From: Anaerolineales bacterium
GTDB taxonomy: Bacteria; Chloroflexota; Anaerolineae; Anaerolineales; UBA11579
NCBI GenBank assembly: GCA_019454165.1
Contig: CP075367.1
Coordinates: forward strand, 1,652,805-1,716,804
Length of the DNA stretch: 64,000 bases
Reading direction: 5' to 3'
The notes under the pieces were generated by a model, which ran no database searches, had not been told where the DNA came from, and worked only from the letters and a program-made list of their open reading frames with translations. This document shows, one piece after another, positions 33,459 to 41,817 of the stretch; position 1 is the first letter of the stretch; each line of letters opens with the position of its first letter. Made by a program: the position numbers and the translations under genes.

Positions 33459-36278
33459 ATGCCCAGCATTGTTGCCCTGGATATTGAAAGTACAGGGATC
33501 GACTCACAAAAAGACGCCATTATCGAGATCGGGGCGGTGCGCTTTGACGGCGCCCGCATCGAGGGCGAGTGGCACAGCCTCATCAACCCCGGGCGGCGCA
33601 TCCCACCCTTCATCACCCAGCTGACCGGCATCAACGACAACATGGTGCGCCAGGCGCCCAGCATGCGGGATGTGGCCGAATCGCTGGCCGCCTTCGTGGG
33701 CGAAGCGCCCATCCTCGGCCAGCGCATCGCCTTCGATCTGAGCTTCCTGCGTCGCCACAACCTGTTCCGCTACAACGACTCGCTGGATACGTACGACATT
33801 GCCGCGGTGATGATGCCCGGCGCCGGGCGCTACAACCTGGGCGCCCTGGGGCAGCAGCTCAACGTGGCCCACCCGGCCACCCACCGCGCCCTGGACGACG
33901 CCAAGGTGACCCAGGCGGTGTATACGCGCCTGTACGAGCGCATGCTAGAGATGCCGATCGAGCTATTGGCCGAGATCGCCCGTATGGCCGAAAGCCAGGC
34001 CTGGGGTGGCGAGCTGGCCTTCCGTTATGCGCTGCGTGAACGCAGTGCCGAAAGTCTGCCCGGCGGCAGCGGCAGTTGGGGCGCCCGCGGCCCCATCTTC
34101 ACCCGGCCGCCGCGCACCGGCTCGCGCCCGGAGGGCACCCGCGGGCGCAGCGGCGAGCCGGAGGAGCCCAAGCCGCTCGACCTCGAAGAGGCCACCGCCC
34201 TGCTGCAGCCGGGCGGCGCGCTAGCCAACAATTTCGAGAGCTTTGAGCACCGCAGCCAGCAGGTCGAGATGCTGCGCGCCGTGGGCGATGCGCTGGGCCA
34301 GGGCCACCACCTGCTGGTGGAAGCCGGCACTGGCACGGGCAAGTCGATGGCCTATCTGCTGCCGGCCGCCCTGTTCGCCAAGCACAACGACACCCGGGTG
34401 GTCATCTCGACCAACACCATCAACCTGCAAGACCAGCTCATATACAAAGACATCCCTGACCTACAGCGCGCCCTTGGCGAGCCGGTCAGCGCGGTGGTGC
34501 TGAAAGGCCGCAACAACTATTTGTGCCCGCGCCGCCTGATGGCAATGCGCCGCCGCGGGCCGGAGAGCGCCGAGGAGCTACGCGTGCTGGCCAAGGTGCT
34601 GGTCTGGCTGGAGAGCACCCAAACTGGCGACCGTGGCGAACTGAACCTGAACGGCGCCGGCGAGCGCGCCGTATGGACGCGCTTGTCGGCCGCCGACGAG
34701 AATTGCGGCGGCGAGACCTGCGTGGTGCGCATGGGCGGCATCTGCCCCTTCCACCGCGCCTACCAGGCCGCCGAGAACGCCGACCTGGTGGTGGTCAATC
34801 ACGCCCTGCTGCTGGCCGATGTGGCCACCGGCAGCCGCGTACTGCCGGAGTATCAGTATCTTGTGGTCGACGAAGCCCACCACATCGAATCGGCCACCAC
34901 CAGCGCGCTCAGCTTCCGGTTGACCCAGCCGGAAGTGGAGCGCGCCCTGAAGGAGCTGGGCGGCAGCCGCGCCGGCCAGCTGGGGCGCCTGCTGGTGGTG
35001 AGCCAGCAGGCGCTGCAACCCAGCCAGCGCGCCGCACTGGAGACTCTGGTCGAAGACGCCACCGACCGCGCCTTCCAGTTCCAGAACCTGCTGCTGCGCG
35101 TGTTCGGCGCGATCCTGCGCTTCGTGATGGAGCAACGCGAGGGTCTGCCGGAAGGCAGTGACTATACGCACCAGGAGCGAATTATTGGGGGCACCCGCAC
35201 CCTGCCCGCCTGGCTGCAGGTCGAGACTGCCTGGGAGGATGCCCAACTGGCTCTGCAACCGCTGTTAGGCACCATCGAGCAGATCCAGCGCGGCATGAAG
35301 GACCTCGGCGCGCAAGGCGTCGAAGAACTCGAAGACTTGGCCAGCAACATCGGCAACAGCTACCGTAGCCTGAGCGAGCTTAACAAGCAACTCCAGGCAC
35401 TGGTGTTCGAGCCGCGCGCTGACATTGTGTACTGGGTGGAAATGAACCCGCAGCGCCAGAGCGTGGTGCTCAACGCAGCCCCACTCCACGTGGGCGATCT
35501 GATGGAAGAGCACATCTGGCACAAGAAGACCAGCGTGGTGATGACTTCGGCCACACTGACCGCGGCCGGCGAGTTCGATTACATCAAGAGCCGCCTGCAC
35601 GCCACCGAAGCCGAGGAGCTCGCCCTCGGCTCGCCCTTCGATTACGAGAGCGCCGCCATGCTGTACCTGGTGGACGATATGCCCGAGCCCGCCGAGCGGC
35701 ATGCTTACCAGGCGCATGTGGAGCGCGGCCTGATCGAGCTGGCCAAGGCCGCCAATGGGCGCATGCTGGCGTTGTTCACCTCGTACGAGCAGCTGCGGCG
35801 CACCTCACGCGCCATTGCCGGCCCGCTGCGCCAGGCCGGCATCGAGCTCTACGAGCAAGGCGAGGGGGCATCGCCCCACGCCTTGCTGGAGAACTTCAAG
35901 AGCAGCCAGGCCGGCGTGCTGCTGGGCACGCGTGCCTTCTGGGAAGGCGTGGACATCCCCGGCGAGGCGCTGAGCGTGCTGGCGATCGTGCGCCTGCCCT
36001 TCGACGTGCCGAGCGACCCGCTGGTGGCGGCCCGTTCCGAGACCTTTGAGAGCCCCTTCTACGAATACCAGGTGCCTGAGGCGATCCTGCGCTTCCGCCA
36101 GGGCTTCGGCCGCCTGATCCGCACGCAGTTCGACCGGGGCGTCGTGGCCATCTTCGACCGCCGCATCCTGACCAAGCAATATGGCACGCTCTTCATTGAT
36201 TCGCTGCCGCAGTGCACGCTGCGCAAGGGCAGCCTGGCGGCGCTGCCGCGGGCCGCGGCGCAGTGGTTGGGTAATTAG
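33459..36278 (+). CDS. dinG: DinG-family helicase with N-terminal DEDDh exonuclease domain
   Basis: 939 residues, the size of the Firmicute-type fused DinG. Residues 1-165 are a DnaQ-like 3'-5' exonuclease: A-L-D-I-E-S-T-G, Q-R-I-A-F-D, and H-R-A-L-D-D-A near 147. A low-complexity linker (about 195-240) leads to an XPD-like SF2 helicase with Walker A EAGTGTGKS near 288, a four-Cys cluster region (C-P-R-R, then C-G-G-E-T-C and I-C-P-F), DEAH near 470 and the final G-R-L-I-R-T-Q motif VI. It acts in DNA repair. TATACT ends 6 nt before ATG 33459, so probably leaderless. Confidence 0.92.
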   Translation: MPSIVALDIESTGIDSQKDAIIEIGAVRFDGARIEGEWHSLINPGRRIPPFITQLTGINDNMVRQAPSMRDVAESLAAFVGEAPILGQRIAFDLSFLRRHNLFRYNDSLDTYDIAAVMMPGAGRYNLGALGQQLNVAHPATHRALDDAKVTQAVYTRLYERMLEMPIELLAEIARMAESQAWGGELAFRYALRERSAESLPGGSGSWGARGPIFTRPPRTGSRPEGTRGRSGEPEEPKPLDLEEATALLQPGGALANNFESFEHRSQQVEMLRAVGDALGQGHHLLVEAGTGTGKSMAYLLPAALFAKHNDTRVVISTNTINLQDQLIYKDIPDLQRALGEPVSAVVLKGRNNYLCPRRLMAMRRRGPESAEELRVLAKVLVWLESTQTGDRGELNLNGAGERAVWTRLSAADENCGGETCVVRMGGICPFHRAYQAAENADLVVVNHALLLADVATGSRVLPEYQYLVVDEAHHIESATTSALSFRLTQPEVERALKELGGSRAGQLGRLLVVSQQALQPSQRAALETLVEDATDRAFQFQNLLLRVFGAILRFVMEQREGLPEGSDYTHQERIIGGTRTLPAWLQVETAWEDAQLALQPLLGTIEQIQRGMKDLGAQGVEELEDLASNIGNSYRSLSELNKQLQALVFEPRADIVYWVEMNPQRQSVVLNAAPLHVGDLMEEHIWHKKTSVVMTSATLTAAGEFDYIKSRLHATEAEELALGSPFDYESAAMLYLVDDMPEPAERHAYQAHVERGLIELAKAANGRMLALFTSYEQLRRTSRAIAGPLRQAGIELYEQGEGASPHALLENFKSSQAGVLLGTRAFWEGVDIPGEALSVLAIVRLPFDVPSDPLVAARSETFESPFYEYQVPEAILRFRQGFGRLIRTQFDRGVVAIFDRRILTKQYGTLFIDSLPQCTLRKGSLAALPRAAAQWLGN

Positions 36279-36308
36279 CGCCAGCGGAGCTGGCGCAAAT
36301 TACCCTTT

Positions 36309-36345
36309 AGAGAAGCTACTCGGCTACGCCGAGTAACGCTTCTCT
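36309..36345. repeat. Strong hairpin after dinG
   Basis: AGAGAAGC/GCTTCTCT outer stem encloses TACTCGGC/GCCGAGTA. No T-run follows, so it is not a clear terminator. Confidence 0.6.
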
Positions 36346-36360
36346 ACGCGAGTCCTCGTT

Positions 36361-37114
36361 GTCATTCCGAACGAGGCCGCAGGCCGAGGAGGAATCCTTT
36401 AGGCCAAGAAAAACTAGCTTGTATAGAATGCCCTAAAGGATTCCTCACCCACTCGCTTCGCTCGGGGTTCGGAATGACAGCGAATGACAGACTGACCGTC
36501 TTTGCGAGGGCGGCACAGCCGTCCGAAGCAATCCCCAAGATCATTCGCAAACACTCCGTGTTGTCACTCCGAACGAGCAGCGGAGCGACGGCAAATGACA
36601 GCCCAGCCGACTTTGCGAGGGCGGCCCACCGCCCGAAGCAATCGCCAAGATAATTCGCAAACACACTGCCTGTTGTCATTCCGAACGAGGCCGCAGGCCG
36701 AGGAGGAATGCTTTAGGCCAAAGGAAAACTAGCCCGTATTTAGAATGCCCTAAAGGATTCCTCATCCACTCGCTTCGCTCGGGGGTTCGGAATGACGGCG
36801 AATGACAGACCAGCCGTCTTTGCGAGGGCGGCGCTGCCGCCCGAAGCAATCCCCAAGATCATTCGCAAACACTCCTGTTGTCATTCCGAACGAGCAGCGG
36901 AGCTGCGAGGAGGAATCCTTTAGGGCAAAGAAAAAACTAGCTTGTATTTGGAATGACCTAAAGGATTCCTCACCCACTCGCTTCGCTCGGGGGTTCGGAA
37001 TGACAGCGAGTAACAGACCAGCCGTCTTTGCGAGGGTGGCGTAGCCGCCCGAAGCAATCCCCAAGACGGATTTGCAAAGCAAGTTAGGGGATTGCTTCGC
37101 TACGCTCGCAATGA
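36361..37114. repeat. Composite array of alternating palindromic elements (types A and B)
   Basis: Three type-A units (36361-36478, 36675-36796, 36880-37004) each start GTCATTCCGAACGAG and end GTTCGGAATGAC. They alternate with B segments, T-T-T-G-C-G-A-G-G-G-C-G-G-C ending ATTCGCAAACAC, near 36500, 36610, 36816 and 37022. The last B is longer and ends GCTCGCAATGAC. A truncated A lies at 36563-36600. No protein-coding gene is seen in the 907 bp between dinG and the next gene. The array looks like nested MITE-like insertions followed by duplication. Confidence 0.8.
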
Positions 37115-37118
37115 CAGG

Positions 37119-37152
37119 CAAAAAAAGAGCCTCCGTTGCTGGAGGCTCTTTT
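37119..37152 (-). terminator. Intrinsic terminator of the HUMPS-SPFH unit
   Basis: On the minus strand AAAAGAGCCTCC pairs with GGAGGCTCTTTT around an AGCAAC loop and a T-run follows. Confidence 0.88.
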
Positions 37153-37185
37153 GATCCTTCATCCTGCGCAGCTTGGCTGCGCACA

Positions 37186-37863
37186 TTACTCGATCGTTTC
37201 GAGGAACTTGCGCGCCATTGCGCCAATGTCCTCGCTGGTGGAAATGCCCTGCCAGGGGTCGCCTGGGCGCACCAGGTTGACCACCACGATGTTGGCCCCG
37301 TTGAAGATAGCGCTGCGCGCCTGGTCCAGGTCCACACCGCCGGCTGCGGCAATGCTGACATCAAACTTGCTGCGGATACGGTTGACGTGGCGGTACTCGA
37401 TCACCTTGCCGCGCGTCTTCTCTTCATCCCGGCCCTTGTGCAGCACAAGCACATCCGGCGCAGTGCGCATGGGGCGCAAAACTTCCAGCGGGTCGCCGAC
37501 GCCCAGCAGGTCCACGAACGAGATCAGGTTCAGCCCGTCGCACTCGCGCACGAACAGATCCAGCGTCTCCGTGGGCGCGTTGCCCAGCACCGTGATGCCG
37601 TCTGCGCCGGCATCCCGCACCATCTGCACTTCGCCGGCCGCGCCATCGCTGGTCTTGATGTCCGCGATGAGGTGGCCGGGCCAGATGCTGCGAATGGTGC
37701 GCACACCGCGCATGCCCTCACGCTTGATGAAGGGCGTGCCGGCCTCAATGAGAATGCGCTCACTGCGCGGCAGTTTGGGGATCACGCTCAGGGCCATACC
37801 CAGATCGTAGTTAAAGGCGATCTGGAGGTAACGCTGGCGGTGATCCAGCTTGCGCTCGGTCAA
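37186..37863 (-). CDS. Orotidine-monophosphate-decarboxylase/HUMPS-family protein (3-hexulose-6-phosphate synthase-like)
   Basis: 225 residues. The D-x-K-x-x-D signature of the superfamily is present as ADIKTSD (residues 67-73). It is followed by G-A-D-G-I-T-V-L-G and, near the end, S-I-A-A-A-G-G-V and G-A-N-I-V-V-V, the phosphate-binding loops of the TIM barrel. This fits 3-hexulose-6-phosphate synthase (formaldehyde fixation) and 3-keto-L-gulonate-6-phosphate decarboxylase. No isomerase partner (hxlB) is adjacent. The start TTG at 37863 is inferred; it lies 3 nt after the stomatin-like gene, which points to coupling. Confidence 0.72.
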   Translation of the reverse strand: MTERKLDHRQRYLQIAFNYDLGMALSVIPKLPRSERILIEAGTPFIKREGMRGVRTIRSIWPGHLIADIKTSDGAAGEVQMVRDAGADGITVLGNAPTETLDLFVRECDGLNLISFVDLLGVGDPLEVLRPMRTAPDVLVLHKGRDEEKTRGKVIEYRHVNRIRSKFDVSIAAAGGVDLDQARSAIFNGANIVVVNLVRPGDPWQGISTSEDIGAMARKFLETIE

Positions 37864-37866
37864 GGC

Positions 37867-38649
37867 TTACTTCTTGCTGACCAGCTTGCCGGCCACCTCG
37901 CCCAGGTCTGAGGGCATGAACAGCACGATCTTCTCAGACGGGTCAGAGGCAATGTCACGGATGGTTTGCAGCGTGCGCAAATGCAGCGCGCCCGGGCTTT
38001 GGGCCAACTTCTCGGCCGCCTTGCTCAGGTTCTCCGAAGCGGTCAGCTCACCCTGCGAGGCGATGATCATGGCGCGGCGTTCGCGCTCGGCCTCAGCCTG
38101 TTTGGCCATGGCACGCTTCATCTCGGCCGGCAGCTCCACTTCCTGGATCTTGATCGACTCGACGTCCACGCCCCAGCCGATGGTCTCGGCATCCACGATG
38201 GTCTTGATCGATTCGGCGATCTGCTCGCGCTCGGTCAGCACGGCGTCCATTTCACTGTTACCGATCACATCACGCAGGGCGGCCTGGGTGTACTGGCGCA
38301 CGGCGAAGACATGATCCTCGATCTTGATGATGACCGCTTCCGGGTCAACCACCTTGAAGTACACCACCGCGTTGACCAACATGGGGATGTTGTCCTTGGT
38401 CATCACTTCCTGGCGGGGAATATCGGCCGTCTTGATGCGCATGTCAACCTTGCGCAAGCCCTGGATGATGGGCAGGATCAGCGTCAGGCCGGGCTCACGC
38501 ACGCCGCCATACTTACCCAGCGTGAAGACCACGCCGCGCTCGTATTGGTAGATGAGGCGAATGCCGCGGGTGATGATGTAGAAAGCAAACAGCAGGACGA
38601 TGCCCAGCAGGCATGCACCCGAGCTAAAGAGAAATTCCAACATGTCCAC
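37867..38649 (-). CDS. SPFH/stomatin-like (slipin) membrane protein
   Basis: 260 residues. One N-terminal membrane helix (about 9-30) is followed by the SPFH domain: Y-E-R-G-V-V-F-T-L-G-K-Y, P-G-L-T-L-I-L-P, V-D-M-R-I-K-T-A-D-I-P-R-Q-E and, near 150-190, a long charged helix A-M-A-K-Q-A-E-A-E-R-E-R-R-A. Slipins oligomerise in membrane microdomains. A NfeD-type partner is usual but none is seen here. GTG 38649 is used; ATG 38643, six bases in, would have the better SD distance. Coupled to the HUMPS gene. Confidence 0.9.
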   Translation of the reverse strand: MDMLEFLFSSGACLLGIVLLFAFYIITRGIRLIYQYERGVVFTLGKYGGVREPGLTLILPIIQGLRKVDMRIKTADIPRQEVMTKDNIPMLVNAVVYFKVVDPEAVIIKIEDHVFAVRQYTQAALRDVIGNSEMDAVLTEREQIAESIKTIVDAETIGWGVDVESIKIQEVELPAEMKRAMAKQAEAERERRAMIIASQGELTASENLSKAAEKLAQSPGALHLRTLQTIRDIASDPSEKIVLFMPSDLGEVAGKLVSKK

Positions 38650-38718
38650 AAGTCCTCCAAAAGTGCGGTTATGAGCAAATTATAGCGGCGCGCGGCACTG
38701 CAGCCGCTAGCCAATTGG

Positions 38719-39555
38719 TCACTGTGCCTGGTTGGCGCGACGCAGGGCCAGCCAGTACATCGGCGCCACATGCAGCACATCAGGCGTGTACGGCAGCAGG
38801 CGGCGCAGCCCGCCAGCCAACGCCGAGAAGACCCACTGGCGGCCGGCGCTCCACCCCAGCCCGAACTCGGCCCGCAGCCGGGGCGGCAGCGTACCCGCCG
38901 CGATGAACGCGGTCAGCGGCTGGAACAGCGCGATGGGCATGCGCAACAGCGAACGCCCAATTTCATAGCCTGCGGGCGACACGGCGATCTCGCCGCCGGG
39001 CTGCAGGGCCGCGGTCATCCAGGCATCAAAGTCCGCCTTGGTGGGCGGCACGAGCTCGCTGGGGATACCGATCAGCCGGCCGAATAGCTTGCCCTCTTCG
39101 TAGAAGGCGGCCCATTGGCGCGGCGAGAGATCGGGCAGAAAAGTGCGATAGGCGAAGAACATCGAGTCGATCAGGGTGGCATAGACCCAGAACAACAGCG
39201 AAGGGTCATTGGCTTCGTAGCCCGCGCCGCGCACCGCGGTGTGGCGGGCATAGATGCGCAGCAGCGCCTCGCTGGCCTCGTCGGCCGTGCCGAAGACGAT
39301 GGTCTGCTGGGCGCGCAGGGTGGCGAGCGCGCGGGCGAACGGTCGGCGGCGAAAGTCGCTGTGTTCGGCTACGCCTTGGGCTACCTTGGGGTGCGCCACC
39401 TGCAGGAACAGAGCCCGCAGGACCACCAGGCCCAGCAGCGCCTCGCGGTTGAGCTGCCAGGCCATGCTGCCGGGGCCGAAGAAACCCGCGGCCGGGTTGG
39501 GCAGCTGGGCGGCCTGCTGGCGAAGGTACTGGCGATGTTCGGAGACGGTGCGCAT
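38719..39555 (-). CDS. MpaB/DUF2236 family oxygenase
   Basis: 278 residues. The core L-F-L-Q-V-A-H-P-K-V-A-Q-G-V-A-E-H-S-D-F near 50-70 and the later Y-A-T-L-I-D-S-M-F-F-A-Y match DUF2236, which includes MpaB oxygenase (mycophenolic acid side-chain cleavage) and latex-clearing protein. Some members bind haem through conserved His. The target is unknown. It lies downstream of EthD and RidA genes on the same strand, in the tail of the paa region. Confidence 0.8.
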   Translation of the reverse strand: MRTVSEHRQYLRQQAAQLPNPAAGFFGPGSMAWQLNREALLGLVVLRALFLQVAHPKVAQGVAEHSDFRRRPFARALATLRAQQTIVFGTADEASEALLRIYARHTAVRGAGYEANDPSLLFWVYATLIDSMFFAYRTFLPDLSPRQWAAFYEEGKLFGRLIGIPSELVPPTKADFDAWMTAALQPGGEIAVSPAGYEIGRSLLRMPIALFQPLTAFIAAGTLPPRLRAEFGLGWSAGRQWVFSALAGGLRRLLPYTPDVLHVAPMYWLALRRANQAQ

Positions 39556-39580
39556 GCGGAGATTCTATCCGGCCGAAACA

Positions 39581-39609
39581 GTAAGGGCGGGTCTAAGACC
39601 CGCCCTTAC
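39581..39609. repeat. Perfect 29-nt palindrome of the GGGCGGGTCT family
   Basis: GTAAGGGCGGGTCT and its complement flank one central A. It is the longer relative of 19941-19963. Confidence 0.75.
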
Positions 39610-39617
39610 CCTGGTGC

Positions 39618-40022
39618 TTAAGTCAATACGGCTATCGCTTCGATCTCAACAAGAAAATCGGGATGGGCCAAACCCGCCACGCCGATCCAGGTGCTGGCCG
39701 GCGGACGCTCGCCCGGGAAATACTTCAACAGCGCGTCGCGCACGGCGGCGTTCTCGGCCATGTGGGCCTGCACGATGTAGATACGCAGCGAGACCACATC
39801 CGCCAGCGAGCCACCGGCCGCCTGCATGGCGCGCTGCACGTTCTTGAAGGCTTCGTCCACCTGGGCGGGGAAATCTCCCACGCCCACGATGGTGCGCTCC
39901 GGCCCCCAGGCCACCTGGCCGGAGAGGTAGACCGTGCGCTGACCCTCGGCCATCACCACCTGGGCGAAGCCGGAGCGGCGCGCGTCGAAAAGCTCCGGTG
40001 GGTGAATGCTGCGGTGGGTCAC
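39618..40022 (-). CDS. RidA (YjgF/YER057c/UK114) family protein
   Basis: 134 residues from GTG 40022. The family segment V-Y-L-S-G-Q-V-A-W near 33, G-V-G-D-F-P-A-Q-V-D-E-A-F-K-N-V near 50 and the late A-S-T-W-I-G-V-A-G-L-A-H-P-D-F are clear. Canonical RidA hydrolyses reactive enamine/imine intermediates of PLP enzymes with an Arg that bridges the trimer; R-P-P-A-S-T is in the right place. A paralogous role in aromatic catabolism is possible. It lies 6 nt after the EthD gene. Confidence 0.87.
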   Translation of the reverse strand: MTHRSIHPPELFDARRSGFAQVVMAEGQRTVYLSGQVAWGPERTIVGVGDFPAQVDEAFKNVQRAMQAAGGSLADVVSLRIYIVQAHMAENAAVRDALLKYFPGERPPASTWIGVAGLAHPDFLVEIEAIAVLT

Positions 40023-40028
40023 AGCGGC

Positions 40029-40325
40029 CTATTCGTTTTCGGCGAACAGCAAGCTGTACAAGCCGCGGGCAAAGGTGTCGAGGTTCTCGCCGGCGGCGGC
40101 CATCTCGGGGCTCTTCATGGCCGCCTTGAGCGCGTCCACATCGGCGAAGTGCATCTCAGCCATCAGGTAATACCCATCCCCCACCAGCGTGCGCGTGAAG
40201 CAAGTGACCTGCTTACTCTGCAAACCAGGCACTTTGTCGATCAGCGGCAGGTGGGTTTCAAAATAGGCCTTGTCGAACGCGGCCGGGTCAGCAGGTTGCT
40301 TGTAGAGGGCGACGAGTTTGGACAT
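40029..40325 (-). CDS. EthD-domain protein
   Basis: 98 residues of the dimeric alpha/beta-barrel type. Features are L-V-A-L-Y-K-Q-P-A-D-P-A-A-F-D-K-A-Y-F-E-T-H-L-P-L near 4-28 and F-T-R-T-L-V-G-D-G-Y-Y-L-M-A-E-M-H-F. EthD proteins are often encoded beside oxygenases (for example in ether and aromatic degradation), with an unclear role. AAGGAG precedes the ATG. Runs into the RidA gene. Confidence 0.8.
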   Translation of the reverse strand: MSKLVALYKQPADPAAFDKAYFETHLPLIDKVPGLQSKQVTCFTRTLVGDGYYLMAEMHFADVDALKAAMKSPEMAAAGENLDTFARGLYSLLFAENE

Positions 40326-40338
40326 AAGACTCCTTAGG

Positions 40339-40412
40339 GTGACGAGTAACGAGTGAGCAGTGATCGGTGAACAGGAACTCCAAGTCCCTGATCACTCATC
40401 CCTGCTCACTGA
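40339..40412. repeat. GAGTGATC/GATCACTC inverted repeat
   Basis: GTGAGCAGTGATCGGTGAAC and the mirrored GATCACTCATC...CTCACTGATCAC enclose a short spacer. The family also occurs near 19850-20060, 43440-43545 and 58651-58715. Confidence 0.65.
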
Positions 40413-40937
40413 TCACAGGGGTTTAAACATCTCGAACGGTTCTTTGCAATCTACGCAGGTGTAGATCATGCGGCAGGGCGTGGTGCCAAAGTTGTTCTGC
40501 AAGGTTGTGTTGTGCGAGCCGCAGCGTGGGCAGGCCACCGGCTCCATTAGCACCTGGATCAGGTCGCCTTGGTGGCGCGGCGGCGGAGCTAGGCCGGCGG
40601 CCTGCAGCTTGCTGCGGGCCGCCTCGGTCATCCACTCGGTGGTCCAGGCCGGGCTGTGCTGCACGCGCACCTCGACCTGCGGCACGCCGGCCGCCTGCAG
40701 TCGCTGGCGGATGCTGCTGCCGATGACCTCGTAGGCTGGGCAAGCCGCGAAGGTGGGCGTGATGGTCACCGCCAGCACATCGCCCTCCCAGGCCGCGGCG
40801 CGCACGATGCCCAGCTCAACCAGATTCACGATCGGCATTTCCGGGTCAGGCACCTCGCTGAGGGCGACCCAGATCTCGGGTTCGCTTGGGCGCTGAGACC
40901 CTGCCCCCACGCCGGTGTGCATGTGCAACATCACCAT
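40413..40937 (-). CDS. paaD: Phenylacetyl-CoA epoxidase assembly protein PaaD
   Basis: 174 residues. The N-terminal DUF59/MIP18-like part has V-P-D-P-E-M-P near 30 and P-A-Y-E-V-I near 66. The C-terminal zinc ribbon C-P-R-C-G near 136 and C-V-D-C near 162 is specific to PaaD. It is thought to mature the di-iron or Fe-S centres of the epoxidase system. GGAGG precedes the ATG at 40937; an ATG two codons on, at 40931, would instead give a TGATG overlap. Last of paaABCD. Confidence 0.93.
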   Translation of the reverse strand: MVMLHMHTGVGAGSQRPSEPEIWVALSEVPDPEMPIVNLVELGIVRAAAWEGDVLAVTITPTFAACPAYEVIGSSIRQRLQAAGVPQVEVRVQHSPAWTTEWMTEAARSKLQAAGLAPPPRHQGDLIQVLMEPVACPRCGSHNTTLQNNFGTTPCRMIYTCVDCKEPFEMFKPL

Positions 40938-41698
40938 GTCGCCTCCGGGTCAAGGCGGGCGACGGATTGCAGGTCATGGATGAGCGCGGGGAGATGCTCC
41001 GAATGCGAGTTGCGATCGATGTCAGCGAGCGGAGAGCGGAGCTCGACTTGCAAGCCGGCCTCTACCAAAAACTGGCTCACCTCCCCACTCCAACGCTCGA
41101 ATAGCCCCGCGCTGCTGGGTACGATGCCGGCCGCATGCAGGTCTTGCTCGCCGGGCAGCGACGCGGCCAGCCCCTGCGCATACGGCCACAACGCATCCAA
41201 AGCGGCCTGCATGCGAGCATGGCTCTCCTCCGTGCCGAGCCCGAGGCGCGGCACCCAGGCCTGCGAGTGGCGCAGGTGGTACAGCTCCTCGGTGCGGATG
41301 CGGGCGGCGATCTCGGCTAGCGGGGTGTAGCTGCTCTGGCTCAGCGCTTCAAGGCGCAGGGCCTCGAAGGCATCGAACAGGTATTGGCGCAGGGTGCTGA
41401 AGGCCCAGTCACCCTTGGGCAGCTCGACCAGTTGCATGTTACGGAACTGGGCCGGCTCCCGAAAATACACGAGCTTGTCAGGATAGGTGACCTTGTCCTC
41501 GCCCAGCAGGTCCGCCGCCAGCTCATACCAGAGCTTGGCGTGGCCAATCTCGTCGAGGGCCAGGTTGGCGAAGGCAATGTCCTCTTCGAGGATGGGCGCG
41601 TGCCCGGTCCACTCCGAGTCGCGGTGACCGAGGATGAGTTCATCATCAGCCAGGGCGATCAGGTAACCGCTGAGGGCGTATTGATGGGCGCGTTCCAT
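40931..41698 (-). CDS. paaC: Phenylacetyl-CoA epoxidase structural subunit PaaC
   Basis: 255 residues from ATG 41698. It is a ferritin-like helical subunit that pairs with PaaA and lacks a productive di-iron centre. Y-L-I-A-L-A-D-D-E-L-I-L-G-H-R near 13-27, W-T-G-H-A-P-I-L-E-E-D-I-A near 31-43 and L-A-L-D-E-I-G-H near 48-55 are typical, as is R-T-E-E-L-Y-H-L-R-H. It overlaps paaD by a few bases. About 120 nt with a repeat separate it from paaB, an unusual gap for this operon. Confidence 0.95.
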   Translation of the reverse strand: MERAHQYALSGYLIALADDELILGHRDSEWTGHAPILEEDIAFANLALDEIGHAKLWYELAADLLGEDKVTYPDKLVYFREPAQFRNMQLVELPKGDWAFSTLRQYLFDAFEALRLEALSQSSYTPLAEIAARIRTEELYHLRHSQAWVPRLGLGTEESHARMQAALDALWPYAQGLAASLPGEQDLHAAGIVPSSAGLFERWSGEVSQFLVEAGLQVELRSPLADIDRNSHSEHLPALIHDLQSVARLDPEATW

Positions 41699-41707
41699 AC
41701 TAATTCT

Positions 41708-41789
41708 CACCACAAAGACACAAAGTGCACAAAGTAGGTTCTTTCTTCCACAAAGATTTACTTTGTGTTCTTCGTGGCTTTGTGGTTTG
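41708..41789. repeat. CCACAAAG-type inverted repeat inside the paa operon
   Basis: CACCACAAAGACACAAAGTG is mirrored by CACTTTGTG-like and GGCTTTGTGG sequence after a short spacer. It is related to the element at 26661-26732 and separates paaB from paaC. Confidence 0.65.
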
Positions 41790-41817
41790 CCTTTGGTTTG
41801 TTAGACAATAACGCAAA

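Noticed and set aside
36361..37114. CRISPR array
   Set aside because: Repeats are long, themselves palindromic, of two alternating types and unequal length; there are no uniform spacers and no cas genes.
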